Shown here: positions 27,301-36,905 of the stretch, in pieces
How the letters are laid out: every line of letters starts with the position of its first letter
Position numbering within the stretch: the stretch's first letter is position 1
Assembly: GCA_035610835.1 (NCBI GenBank)
Contig: CM069457.1
Location: 43,317,319-43,381,318 of the forward strand
DNA: 64,000 nt
DNA from: Ophiura sarsii
Lineage: Eukaryota; Echinodermata; Ophiuroidea; Amphilepidida; Ophiuridae
Direction: 5' to 3'
The notes under the pieces: generated by a model
The model's input: the letters and a program-made list of their open reading frames with translations, nothing else
Told to the model about the DNA's origin: nothing
Databases searched by the model: none
Made by a program: the position numbers and the translations under genes

Positions 27301-30300
27301 TTCACCCTTGTTTCAATGTGGCGACCGAATTCAAAAGATCGTCTGCTTGTCGTCTATCGGTTTGCGAAAGAGTGACGTCAGTCAATTATTGACCAATGAA
27401 CTGTTTCATCGAATTGATCCGGAAATCAGATCAAAGTTGATCAAGGTGAATTTGATCCGTTTGTTGATATCTATCTGGAAACGGATCAAAACGATCCGAA
27501 AACGGATCAAAACGATCCGAAAATGATCCTTAAAGGATCAAAACAAAGTGAGCCGGAAATCTACTCATGTATTTGATCCTGACCTTCTAAGAGTGCATGC
27601 TTTAGTAAGGGGCCAGTATATAGACAGGATACATATATAGCGTTGTTACAAATTGTTGTTAAAATGGGCAGGCAGTTCGTTTAAGTAGTAGTAGAAGGGA
27701 CCAGCATCTAGACTCGACAGATATCTTGTTTATTAAAGGCACAGTAAGTGGTGTTGAAAATTTAAATGTTTAAAAATTTACTTCAGAATTCAAGATGAAC
27801 ATTAAAAATGGCCATTACTGTTGTTTCTACTAACAAAAACACAGCAAAACTTGATTAAAACAATATCATCGCTATTTATTGAAAAACGCCCTCTATGCAA
27901 ATATGGTTCACGTTATGTATCACGCGTACTGCAGGGGGATACTGTCGGACGTAAAATGCTCGTCCCGCGGGACGAGCATTTTTTGAATCGACGTTTTCTT
28001 GTACATAGAGGGCTGATTTTTCTTAATACTTATAGGTGTAAGTTCATACATGTAATATATTTACCCCGACTATGGGTTAAATAGTTCCAAACTATGGGTT
28101 AAATAGTTCCCAACTATGGATTAAATAGTGCACCCGGACCAAAGCTAATCAGGGCTAATCACCCGTATAGCTTGCCAGACCGGGCCAAAATAATTCTGGC
28201 ACCAAATTCGATTACGAAAACCACAATGAAAAAACCAAGTACTACAAACTCGAATGTAGCTGGGCGGCTGTCAACAAATGACTCTATGACGGGCCAGCGG
28301 GAACTCGGCACAACAGCACGAACTGTTGGTCCTGAGAAGCGTCGTCTATCTGCCTTCAAACCTCTTGTTGTATCTACATACAACGTGCGTACCCTATACC
28401 AACAAGGGAAGGTACACCAACTAGTTGTAGGCTGTGCAGATGCAGGTATAGACATCATTGGCATACAGGAACATCGCTTGATTACTTCCAAATACACTGA
28501 TGAGTTATGGTCTGATGGCAGAAAATGGGTCCTAATATATAGCTCAGCTACAAATCAGCGTCAGGGAGGTGTTGGTATTTTAGTGTCAAAATACAGACAC
28601 AGATACCTTCAGAGTGTAAATTCCATCAGCAACAGAATCATCACTGCCGCATTCCATGGTAATCCCAAACTTACCATTACGTCCATTTATGCTCCAACTG
28701 AAAGTGCTACTCCTGATGACAAAAATGAGTTCTACAACAACTTGGAGAACCATATTGAGCAGGTGAAAACTCACAACATCCACTTGATTTTGGGAGACTT
28801 TAATTCCCGAATTGGATTAGACAGCCACTCATCACACCCTGAGGTTATTGGACGAAACTGTTTCTATGACTTGACAAACGACAATGGAGAGAGGCTTGTG
28901 AGTATGTGCGAAGAATATAAACTCCGCCCAGCGCAGTCAAGATTCCCTCAACCCAGACGCCGTCTGTGGACATGGATGCACCCAGCCGGGTCTAAACATC
29001 AGCTCGACCACATCCTAATTAACAGCAAATGGACAAACTCCCTAAGGAACTGTAGAGCATACAACTCTGTGGAACTCGACTCAGACCACCGGATTGTCAG
29101 CATCAAGCTCGTGTGTAGCCTAAGATATACCAAAGGGAAACCCTGCACAATACCGAGGTTTGACTGGGAAAAGCTGCAAAATGCTGACACAAAAGAGCTA
29201 TTCCAGATTGAGCTGTCAAATAGATTCGAAATCCTCAAGTGCAACGATACATCCACATCAATAACGGAGAGATACGAACAGTTTGAGAAAGCAGTTTCGG
29301 AAGCAGCCGAAAAAGTTGTTGGAAAACTCAAACCTCATGGCAAGCCAACATGGGTTACGGACAAGACTATTCACCTAAAGTCTGAGAGGGACGTGGCAAA
29401 AAGACGTTACCTTGTCTCAAAGTCACGGCAATCCAGAGACAGATGGAAGAAGCTCAACACCTGTTTGAATGAGTCTTACAAGGCAGATGAATCGTCCATG
29501 CTCAATAAACAGATGGAAGATCTTCATCAGGCTGACCAGAAAGGTGACTATTCCACCACATGGAAAATCATCCATGATCTCTCTGGGAAAGATAGGAAGT
29601 CCAGCGTCAAGGTCAAGAAAAGAGATGGTACCACCCCAAAGAATGACAAAGACCTGCTTGCAGAATGGAGAAAGTATTTCAGCTCACTGCTAAACAATGA
29701 CAGTGGTCAAATCCCATCTGACCTACCATCACCTGCTACTCAGGACCTGCCCATCAACATTGATCCTCCCACACTTGAGGAAACGCAAGAAGCCATTAAT
29801 CAAATGAAACCCAAGAAGGCTGCAGGTCTTGACTGTGCAATCACAGCAGAAGCACGCCAAGATGGCGGTGACATATTGGTACAAGTTGTCCATGGGTTCT
29901 GCATGGAAGTTTACACCACCCTGAAACCACCCAACCAGTGGACCACCAGTGTTATTGTTCCTCTACCTAAGAAAGGGGACCTCTCTCTTATGACTAACTA
30001 TAGAGGAATATCTCTTCTGTCAACATGGTCAATTGCAGCTAAAGTATACAACAAGATCCTGCTCAACAGAATTAGAGATCATGTCGACCCCATCTTGAGG
30101 AATAACCAGGCTGGCTTTCGCCCTGGCAGAAGTTGTGCTCAGCAAATCCACATCCTGAGGAGAATCATGGAAGGGTTTAAAGACCAGCAGCTACCTCTCA
30201 CAGTCACATTCATAGACTTCAAGAAAGCCTTCGACTCCATAAACAGGAAAGTTATGTTTGCATTACTGCGACATTACGGAATCCCAAAAGCTGTAGTCGA

Positions 30301-32474
30301 CGCTATAGGTGTACTGTACAACAACTCCAGAAGTGCTGTGATGGTCGATGGCAGTATCTCTGATCCTTTCGCGGTCTCCACTGGAGTGCTACAGGGCGAT
30401 GTTCTGGCTCCATTCATATTTGTGATATTGGTAGACTACCTTTTGAAGAAGGCCACATCTGAACTTGACTCAGGAGTTGTGACACATCCACGTCGTTCGA
30501 GGCGTCATCCTGCCATTGTTCTCAACGACTTAGACTTTGCTGATGACATTGCCTTACTCGAGACAACAATTCCACGAGCCCAGACTCAGCTGACAGAAAC
30601 TGCTGCAGCAGCAAAAGACCTTGGCCTCTACATTAGCGTATCTAAAACAGAGTACATGACTGCCAACTGCAATCCTCACCCGACTCTTCAGGTCTATGGG
30701 GATCCCATCAACCATGTGACAGATTTCAGGTATCTTGGCTCTATGATGGCATCGGGTGCAAGTGATCTTAAAAGACGCAAGGCATTAGCATGGTGCGCTT
30801 TCTGGAAGTTAGAACGCCTCTGGAGGAGCCCTCAAATAGGTATCACAACATGAAATTATTCAATACCACCTGTGTGACTATCTTACTGTATGGATGTGAA
30901 TCCTGGGTGATATCCCATGATATGGAATGCAAAATAAATGCCTTCGCTACCTCTTGCTACAGGATAATGCTAAACATCAAGCGCATGGATCATGTCCCAA
31001 ACACCACAATTTATGACATGACCAAGGCAGAGCCTCTTATCCACCGTGTAAAGCGCCGCCAGCTGAGATTCCTTGGCCATATACTCCGTCTCCCTGATGA
31101 AGAGCCTGCTAAAAAGTATGCCACATACGCACCAACACATGGCCGAAGGAAACCTGGTCGTCCCTGCACATCATATCTTACATATATACAACTCTTACTA
31201 GGGGACAATGAAGGCATGATTGAAGATCGACATATTGTCACTCTTGCTCAAAACCGTCGTGCATGGAAGAAACTTGTGGTCGCCTGCTCCGCAGCCGAAG
31301 GATGATGATGATGATATTGATGACATGTAATACAATTATAAAAATATACTAATCCCAGTTTTTATCATAATTGATGGCGCATCCTCCAACACATCTCTTA
31401 GTGCCCCTTTAACGGAATTGTCGGGCTTAAACTTTTGCATGTTTATGGAGGCGATTGGCTATACAGTCCTCAAAATATGTAACTGACCAGGTAATAAATA
31501 TACTCTCAACTCCAAAACTATAACTCCTACGTAAAAATATTAGATAATAAAGTTGTAAGGAAATTTCTTTTTTTTAATTTGAGATATTACACGTGAAGAT
31601 TGAATGAATATTTACTCAGTTATGTGCCCTAAACCAAAACAAAGTCCGGTTTTCATTTTAACATTTCGATCGTCTACACGCAGCCTCGGCCTAGTAACAT
31701 GCAGATTATTGATTAACTGGTAGCGACAACTCACTGCTCGATAGTAAGACGGGGATTGGGGATGCATCAATTAATCAATGCAACCCATACACATACCTGT
31801 CACACTGTCCTGCGTGTTCAAACCCCAAGTGTTAAAATGTTAACTGCACTTTGTTCTACCCTTTTCAATGTCGCGGTCTTAATTATTAACTGATCTTAAT
31901 GAAAATGTATCAAGTTAAAGAGGAGAAATTTCTTTACAGCTTTATTGTATAATATTTTTATGCAGAAGCTATAGTTTTGGAGTTACGAGTATATTTATTA
32001 CCTGGTCAGTTACTTATTTTGAGGTTTAGGGTTTAGGACACATAACTGAGTAAAACCAGCTACCAGTTAAACAAAGGACTGTACATGTAGTGTTAGTACT
32101 TTTATTGAAATATACATGATATTGAAATTGCCAGTTTCATCTGAATGACTTGGGGACAGTTTTTGATAGTAAAACATTAAGTACGAGAATGTAAGGGCTC
32201 TTGCTCAAACACAATATTGTTAAAAAAGGGTCGGTGATTAAAACACGTCACTGAATGTGTACTTGCAAGAGCCCTACATTTAAATGATACAATATTAAAG
32301 GAGCAATTATTACTTTCGCACTCACGCTATCTATGATATGTTTGTATTATTTGTTCAGATGGGTACATGACTACTAGCACCAATGACTTATTATTTCTAA
32401 AAAAGACGGATAAAAACGCCAAAGATCTTCCTATGGCAAGCCGATATTTTATGACGATGGTACCCCGGAAATGA
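18384..32474 (+). CDS. Gene A: leaderless IL-1-family-like beta-trefoil protein, 8 exons, 310 aa
   Basis: Exons: 18384-18398, 19890-20071, 21751-21853, 23048-23129, 23512-23706, 24708-24841, 26132-26237 and 32359-32474 (stop TGA). All introns are GT-AG and every phase joins (0,2,0,1,1,0,1), giving 310 residues. The start has a strong Kozak context (ACCATGG) 43 bases after a TATAAAA box. No signal peptide or membrane segment is seen. Residues 1-128 look like a prodomain. Residues about 130-310 alternate short beta-strand-like stretches. Residues 262-286 read FEFGFES, then P272, Y275, T278 and L286, the spacing of the interleukin-1 family signature as I recall it (F-x-S-x3-P-x2-Y-x2-T-x7-L), with conservative changes at three positions. 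The segment DLYVY..VVFYNNKYGASITV fits the central trefoil repeat, and the C-terminus ends YFMTMV like the last IL-1 strand. IL-1 ligands are secreted without a leader and signal through IL-1R/TIR receptors; that role here is inference. Another beta-trefoil family (for example FGF) is possible. Gene structure is secure; the family call is moderate. Confidence 0.75.
18733..19045 (+). mobile_element. tRNA-Lys-derived SINE
   Basis: The head resembles tRNA-Lys (anticodon CTT in CTCTTAA, with A box TGTGGCGCAGTGGGTAGAGC and B box GGGTTCGAGTC). The body contains CTTGAGTAAGGCACTTTACC and CAGGTGTATTCAAATGGGTA, and the tail is (CCTTTA)n. Mismatches in the anticodon stem show that the head is not a working tRNA. 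It lies in intron 1 of gene A. Confidence 0.8.
19496..19878. mobile_element. Foldback MITE family F4 abutting gene A exon 2
   Basis: It starts TTAAAGGCATATTATGTGAT and ends ATCACATAATATACCTTTAA, bounded by TTAA on both sides. The arms pair through GATTTTCTTGCAGATTTA and AAAATCATGGTTTTA around a GTCGGATATCCGAC core. It ends only 11 bases before exon 2, so it borders the splice acceptor. A second copy with a nested insert lies at 54547-55536. Confidence 0.8.
20146..20760. mobile_element. Foldback MITE family F5, copy 1
   Basis: The ends TAAAGGGTTCAACAAAAGAA and its reverse complement lead into arms that pair over about 250 bases (GTCATTTTGAGTAACTTTCAA, CCCCCTAACAACAAAGATAA). It lies in intron 2 of gene A. 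A truncated copy is at 26272-26664. Confidence 0.75.
21108..21581. mobile_element. Foldback MITE family F1, copy 2
   Basis: Both ends are identical to those of the 6019-6488 element and the interior is closely similar. It lies in intron 2 of gene A, within a GGATTGTGGATTGTGG microsatellite (about 21000-21100 and 21582-21610) that it seems to have split. Confidence 0.75.
21918..22901. mobile_element. Non-autonomous element with CTACACYGT ends, 0.98 kb
   Basis: The left end CTACACCGTAAAAAG and the right end TTTTTTTAACAGTGTAG are inverted. Inside are three copies of GTTGGCAGATTGGCTGCCAG, several TTACCGTTAATTTTACA blocks and a 28-base G run (22305-22332) followed by an A-rich stretch. It lies in intron 3 of gene A. 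Confidence 0.55.
23720..24700. other. Gene A intron 5, nothing recognised
   Basis: AT-rich intronic sequence between exons 5 and 6. Open frames of 89 and 142 aa have no family features; the longer one stays open past the exon 6 acceptor in another frame. No repeat was delimited. Confidence 0.4.
24867..25031. mobile_element. Short foldback element, 165 bp
   Basis: GAGTGTCATTTGACACC and GGTGTCAAATGACACTC form inverted ends, followed by pairing GGGTCCTCAGGCGAACATCC and GGATGTTCACTTGAGGACCC. It lies 25 bases after gene A exon 6. Confidence 0.7.
25741..25845 (+). pseudogene. Decayed duplicate of gene A exon 6
   Basis: The sequence around ACAACGGCCATAACATTTTA aligns with exon 6 (24708-24841) from ACAACGGCC through the 3' splice donor (GTAAGTGTCTA here, GTTAGTGTCTA in exon 6). 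It has lost about 15 bases near its 5' side and about 14 near the donor, so its frame is broken, and no acceptor AG is visible at the expected place. It lies 0.9 kb after the true exon, in the same orientation, inside intron 6. It is probably a dead tandem exon duplication. Confidence 0.6.
26272..26664. mobile_element. Foldback MITE family F5, copy 2, truncated
   Basis: The left arm TAAGGGTTCAACAAAAGAAA and following bases match 20146 onward. The right arm stops after AAATGGTGCTAGTCA, where the GATC-rich element at 26665 begins. The rest of the right arm is not found after that element. Confidence 0.65.
26665..27595. mobile_element. GATC-rich foldback element F6, 0.93 kb
   Basis: The ends CACTCTTAGAAGGTCAGGAT and the exact reverse complement lead into subterminal regions packed with GGATCAAAA and TTTGATCC motifs (more than 20 in all). 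Such subterminal motif clusters are typical of cut-and-paste transposons. No transposase ORF was found. It lies in intron 7 of gene A. Confidence 0.7.
28058..31322 (+). mobile_element. RTE-like non-LTR retrotransposon, 3.27 kb
   Basis: It is flanked by a 10-base target duplication ACATGTAATA (28048-28057 and 31323-31332). The empty site exists in the MITE copy at 43.7 kb. The 5' end has three tandem units around ACTATGGGTTAAATAGTTCC. The 3' end is a short GATGAT repeat without poly(A), as in RTE-clade LINEs. It lies in the last intron of gene A in the sense orientation. Confidence 0.85.
28172..31308 (+). pseudogene. LINE endonuclease-reverse transcriptase, one frameshift
   Basis: The main frame (28172-30853, 893 codons) has an apurinic endonuclease domain: STYNVRTL at about 68-75, IIGIQEHR with E100, LILGDFNSRIG with D209 and N211, QLDHIL near 277, and SDH at 304-306. 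The reverse transcriptase follows: FIDFKKAFDS near 679, GVLQGD near 738 and FADD near 788. The frame breaks near 30835, and the C-terminal part continues in another frame to the TGA... stop region at 31308 (KLFNTTCVTILLYGCESW, then RRRQLRFLGHILR-type and GRRKPGRP motifs). A single small indel explains the break, so the copy is recent but probably inactive. Its product copies its own RNA by target-primed reverse transcription. Confidence 0.85.
31462..32025. mobile_element. Foldback MITE family F2, copy 2
   Basis: ACAGTCCTCAAAATATGTAA and its approximate reverse complement at the right end pair together with ACCAGGTAATAAATATACTC. The interior keeps the CTACACGCAGCC block of the family. It sits 0.33 kb before gene A exon 8. 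Confidence 0.7.
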
Positions 32475-32568
32475 ATTAGCTCCATTCAGATCGAAGTGAA
32501 GATCAAGGGAAGACAGCTTGGCATGTGTGTATGGTGCCGATGGTGGGTTGTAAATACGAGGGGCATTC

Positions 32569-32574
32569 AATAAA
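32569..32574 (+). promoter_or_regulatory. Candidate poly(A) signal of gene A
   Basis: AATAAA lies 95 bases after the gene A stop codon. It is part of the left terminal inverted repeat of a mariner-like element (starts 32555, CGAGGGGCATTCAATAAATA), so the transposon may supply the 3' end of the transcript. Confidence 0.45.
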
Positions 32575-32968
32575 TACTTGCAACCATTAACAATCTCTGA
32601 AATGTGACATGTGTCAATACAATAAACTTATGATACTTAAACCGTTAATCTCACCCCTTTCACACTTTCAAACATATCGTCGCTGTTCTGACATACCGGC
32701 ACATCACAACAGAAAGAAGTAAAGAGATGTGCCGGTATGTCAGAACAGCGACGATATATATGTCATTTTTATCATGTAACTTCAGTACTATAAACATTAT
32801 GGTCTCTGGGCACTGAAACTTGAATCAGCATTATGATGACCCAAAAACAAGCGCCAATATTAACACTGTTAACGCATATATAAATGCATGCCATAAACTT
32901 GTCATTCAAATGTCTCGCCATTGTAACATTTAATTCCCACCAGTGCCCTGAGATCACAGTATACATAG

Positions 32969-33309
32969 TATAGATGAGGTGACCGTTGTTTACATTTATG
33001 ACGCCCTCTGTTGATTTGAGACAAAACACACCGGGCAAGAGTTCCTATAGTTTACATAGGCCAGATCAGGTTTTTTAACTAGATTGTGGTGTTACAGCAA
33101 ATTGTTATCAAAACTGTCTTTAAACTTGCTTAGGAATGATATAAGCTATCGCATTTCACATTTTTTAAAAAAAATAAATGAGTTTTACAATTCATTAGAA
33201 AGAAATTTCATGTTGTCTTCATTAACTTTACTGTATATTCTGCCTGGAGGGAATCAACAGAGGGTGTCCCATTTGTAAATACATGACGTCACCGGTCACA
33301 CCATCTATA
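32969..33309. mobile_element. MITE with TATAGATG ends, copy 2
   Basis: TATAGATGAGGTGACCGTTG on the left and CGGTCACACCATCTATA on the right. The interior diverges from copies 1 and 3. It is nested inside the mariner-like element. Confidence 0.7.
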
Positions 33310-33553
33310 GTGCTGACATCTTATGATAAAAATGAACCACGTGTTTGATATTATCTGTGATAAAAGAGTAAGACGTACAGTTTAAGTATCATAAGTTTAT
33401 TTTACTGACATGTGTCACGGTTCAGACATTTTCAATGGTTGCAGGTATTTGTTGAATGCCCCTCGTATGTTACAAATAACGAAGTGTTTTAGCTTCATAC
33501 AACATGCATCCTTAGCTTTATATCGTCAACAATTACAACGTAATATTGTTTTG

Positions 33554-33759
33554 TTAACCCCCTGAGAACTACCGGCCGATTGGTCAGAAAGATGGATACA
33601 TCATTTATTGCACCAATCAGAGACATTGTTTAAATAATTGTATCCCTGATAAAGATCGGGGTGAAATAGTTTAAAAGCTGTATCGTAATTGGTTATACAA
33701 ATGAGTATATCTTGTAATTAACCAATCAGAAGGGCTGTTAGATAGACCCCAGGGGTTAA
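33554..33759. mobile_element. piggyBac-like MITE, copy 1
   Basis: TTAACCCCCTGAGAACTACC on the left and CCCCAGGGGTTAA on the right. The CC-start inverted repeat with TTAA flanks is typical of piggyBac-type elements. Related copies are at 34033-34248 and 35716-35930. Confidence 0.65.
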
Positions 33760-34032
33760 CAATGGGATTAATATTACTTCTATGAATTAGCTTCATTCTG
33801 ATTTATGTTACGTACATTTGACATGCAAATAATTAAGAGCTCTTATAGTGGGGTGCCAGTGTGTTTTGTTTTGGCTATTCGAACAAGGACCAAATCTGTT
33901 CGACGGGTCATGTTTTGGTTTTTTTCCTCTGAAAAATCAACTTGATCATTAACATATTATTAGGATCCTCAACATTACAGTTATATTTTAGTAAATGATT
34001 TGTTGGTTTCTATTTCAGTATTGTTACAATGT

Positions 34033-34248
34033 GGTAACCCCCTGGGCACTATCTGTCTTTCGTACAATAATTCCCATTGGTCAATTACATGAATATAATC
34101 ATCTTGATAACCAATTAAAGTTTTGCTTATAAATATGTTATGCTAATATTTTTGAAAATTCTATTTTTTCTAACAATGTCACTGATTGGCACAATATTTG
34201 ACACGTTCTTAATTTCAACCAATCGGCAGGTAGTTCTCAGGGGGTTTA
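34033..34248. mobile_element. piggyBac-like MITE, copy 2
   Basis: GTAACCCCCTGGGCACTATC on the left and GGTAGTTCTCAGGGGGTTTA on the right. The TTAA flanks have decayed to GTAA and TTTA. The internal CCAAT(T/C) boxes match the other copies. Confidence 0.65.
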
Positions 34249-34435
34249 CTGATGTCACACTATCACTTATGCTATTACAGTAATACTTACAAGGACGTGA
34301 GAGTTGAAAAAAATTGTGAAATATAACTGAGTAACAATGTCTTCAATCGAAGCTTTTTTTCCATCGTTGGTGTGTTTTTCATTTTATTCCCAAACAATAT
34401 TTAATTCTTGGAATAGTTTCATCAGGAATTCAGAA

Positions 34436-34582
34436 GAACATGATCAAATATTCGTTAGAAAATTCCAAATATGAAACTTATGTATTTTCCATACGGGTTT
34501 CGTCAAATGATCTGTTGTGACTGAGTTGGTACGCCCTCGTCGTCAATCATTTTGACAAACAAATCGGAGAAAAGGCGGCACA

Positions 34583-34629
<47 letters not shown>

Positions 34630-34820
34630 CCAACTCAGTCACCTTTACGACACAGTGATCCAGAGGGCGTCATCATCAACTTCAGATGACGTCATCAGCA
34701 AACAGTCTAGAAACACTTCTAGCTCTGGATCAAACACAATCCACTGAGGATCAGTTGTCGAAACCCGTATGGAAAATAAGTAAGTTTCCTATTTGGAATT
34801 TTCTAACGAAAATGTTATCA
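34436..34820. mobile_element. Foldback element with a 43-base G tract
   Basis: The arms TTCGTTAGAAAATTCCAAAT and TTTCCATACGGGTTTCG are repeated inverted at about 34758-34818. The centre holds TGACTGAGTTGGT and its complement around the poly(G) run 34583-34625. Confidence 0.6.
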
Positions 34821-35018
34821 AATATTTAATTCTGATTTGAGATAATCAATTTGTGCTTCAATGGATGAATGATCGAGACATTATAATGTATACACAAGGT
34901 GACTCTACAGATTTAATATGAAACTCGATGTGTGTCGACAAAAAAGTGACCAATTTGAAGCATTCTGAAGATATTTTCCTCTGCCGATTGAGGCAATCTC
35001 CGTATGTATAACTAGACG

Positions 35019-36670
35019 GGACATTATAAACAACAAAGGGCTATATCTAACCTCGTTTCCTATATCGCAAAACCCAGATGTGAGACGCCTTGCGTAAGAA
35101 AAGATGAGCATAATACCTTAAGTTGGAAAGATGTCGAACTGTATCAGACAAGATCTAACAAAATAAAAAAGAAGATTATTGAAATAGTAGAGTTTTAGTT
35201 AAAATATATAATGACTGATCTGATCGGTTTAATAGTATATTTAGTCGTTGTTCTACTTAAAATAATACTATCGTCCGCATTTATGTCAGACAATATAACA
35301 CGGGTACGGTCTAAAAACAATACCTTTATTCTCATTCTTAAACAATCATACTGAAGACCTTTATCAAAGAAATAAGTGCAATTTATTGTCCACATTTGAC
35401 AACTTTTACCCCTTCTAGGATCGAATAACCCACAAACATTCCATCCAATCCCATGCGTAATCGTCGCGGTGCCGGCATAAACGCAGGAAAGGCGCCAAAG
35501 ACGCACTGCAGAAGTGCGCGTTATAGAGCAAACCACGCATTGTGAAGGTCGATCGGACGCACTGTTAAAACGTAAGCCCCACCTCCCCGTGTTAAGTTGT
35601 CTCATCTGAATGTCGCCGATTTCTCTGAGAACCAATGAGATTGCTTACACTTTCTTAGCTGTTTAAGATATTGCATTGTTTCTTTGTGAAAGACGAGTAA
35701 TGAATGAATCGTATATTAACCCCCTGGGCACTACCGGCCTATCTTACAGTGGTTCTGATTGGTTTATTACAAGATATACTCATTTTAATAGCCAATTAAA
35801 ATGCAGCTTGTAAAATATTTCACTCCAATCTTTATCAGGGATACAATTATTTAAACAATGTCTCTGATTGGTGCAATAAATGATGTATCCATCTTTCTGT
35901 CCAATCGGCCGGTAGTTCTCAGGGGGTTAATGGATCAACATTGATGTGTCAGGATGTGTCCATGTTTTATTGAAAATAATATAGATCGTTGGAAGGGTCC
36001 TTGTACAGTTTAATACTACATAGTTAGAGCCCATGTCTGGGGAGTATCATTGTGAGCATGGTGAAGGGATCCGCAGAATGTGCTCAGGGGTGTGCTTATT
36101 AGTTTCGGGAAAGGCCTGTAGTCACCCTCTAATGGTAAAAGTGGAAGAGACATTATAAACAACAAAGGGCTAACCTGGTTTCCTATCGTAAAATGTGAAA
36201 CGCCTTACACACTGCGTAATATGTGAAGAGCATACTCTTGTTAACTTTATTTCTTGGGATTTTTTTTTTTAACTTCATTCTTTTCTTTCATCTTTCCTTA
36301 CTATCATTTCATTCAGCCATCATGCATTCAGGCCCGTGCATTTCGCTCGAGTCTGGTATCTTACGGACCCAAGCGTGTGTCTGTAAGGACCGACCGTGTA
36401 AACAAGCAAACCAACAATAACATCGAAAGTTGGGAAGATGTCGAACGTTATTATACAAGATCTAACAAAATAAAACGAAGATTATTTGAAGAGTAGAGGT
36501 TCAATTAATATATAATAACACTTATCGGATCAGTTATCATGGTTATGTATATAACTACATTATTTCTTTGGGAAAGACATGTAATGAATAAATCACTTAT
36601 TAATGGATCAAAATTGATGTGTCAGTGCAGAATTTGTCCATGTTTTATTGAAAATAATATAGATCGTTAA
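35019..36670. repeat. Two-copy direct segment duplication
   Basis: Segment 35019-35220 plus 35686-35999 matches 36147-36540 plus 36560-36668 (landmarks CATTATAAACAACAAAGGGCT, ACAAGATCTAACAAAATAAAA, TCCATGTTTTATTGAAAATA). Copy 1 carries a piggyBac-like MITE and about 0.45 kb of extra sequence; copy 2 carries about 0.18 kb of extra sequence. Both copies read as SWxDVExYxTRSNKIKxxxxE in one plus frame, so a coding origin is possible but unproven. Confidence 0.6.
35716..35930. mobile_element. piggyBac-like MITE, copy 3, with empty site
   Basis: TTAACCCCCTGGGCACTACC on the left and GGTAGTTCTCAGGGGGTTAA on the right. The duplicated segment at 36.6 kb has the joined flanks around one TTAA (36600-36603), proving a TTAA target duplication. 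Confidence 0.8.
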
Positions 36671-36905
36671 CTAACTTAACCCAACCTAAAGGGTTGCTTT
36701 CATAAAGTATAGAAAGACACATAGCTTAGTACTAAAACAAATATATATAGGTCTATATAATATTCTATTTGTTCTATGTATCGTTTGGATAACAAGCAAA
36801 TGGAAATAAAAGGATCGATAAGTGTAAGAGTGTCATTATTCTGCATTTAATGTATCGAAAATCTTGAGCGAGTTTGTGTTGTCTTATTGACTAGTTATTG
36901 TGTTT

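Larger units (their letters stand above)
27733..31412. mobile_element. TTAA-bounded MITE family F7, interrupted by a LINE
   Basis: The left part (27733-28057) and right part (31323-31412) together match the uninterrupted copy at 43624-44011 in reverse. The ends are TTAAAGGCACAGTAAGTGG and, complemented, TTAAAGGGGCACTAAGAGA. The left part contains a perfect 30-base palindrome (27953-27982). Confidence 0.8.
32555..33467. mobile_element. Mariner-like MITE, 0.91 kb, with a nested MITE
   Basis: The ends TACGAGGGGCATTCAATAAA and TGTTGAATGCCCCTCGTA are inverted and bounded by TA. The arms pair through CTTGCAACCATT and AATAAACTTATGATACTTAAA. It contains an internal hairpin (about 32670-32760, CGTCGCTGTTCTGACATACC) and the TATAGATG element at 32969-33309. 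A fragment of the family is at 18175-18237. Confidence 0.75.

Noticed and set aside
27821..28084. Pair of nearly identical small proteins (27821-28084 and 43694-43939)
   Set aside because: Both lie inside copies of MITE F7 and the frame includes the 30-bp palindrome; identity reflects recent transposition, not selection on protein.
28586..29331. Minus-strand frames opposite the LINE
   Set aside because: Shadows of the retrotransposon coding frame.
35195..35635. 146-aa minus-strand frame
   Set aside because: No start context, splice partners or recognisable motifs, and the duplicated segment at 36.5 kb lacks most of it.
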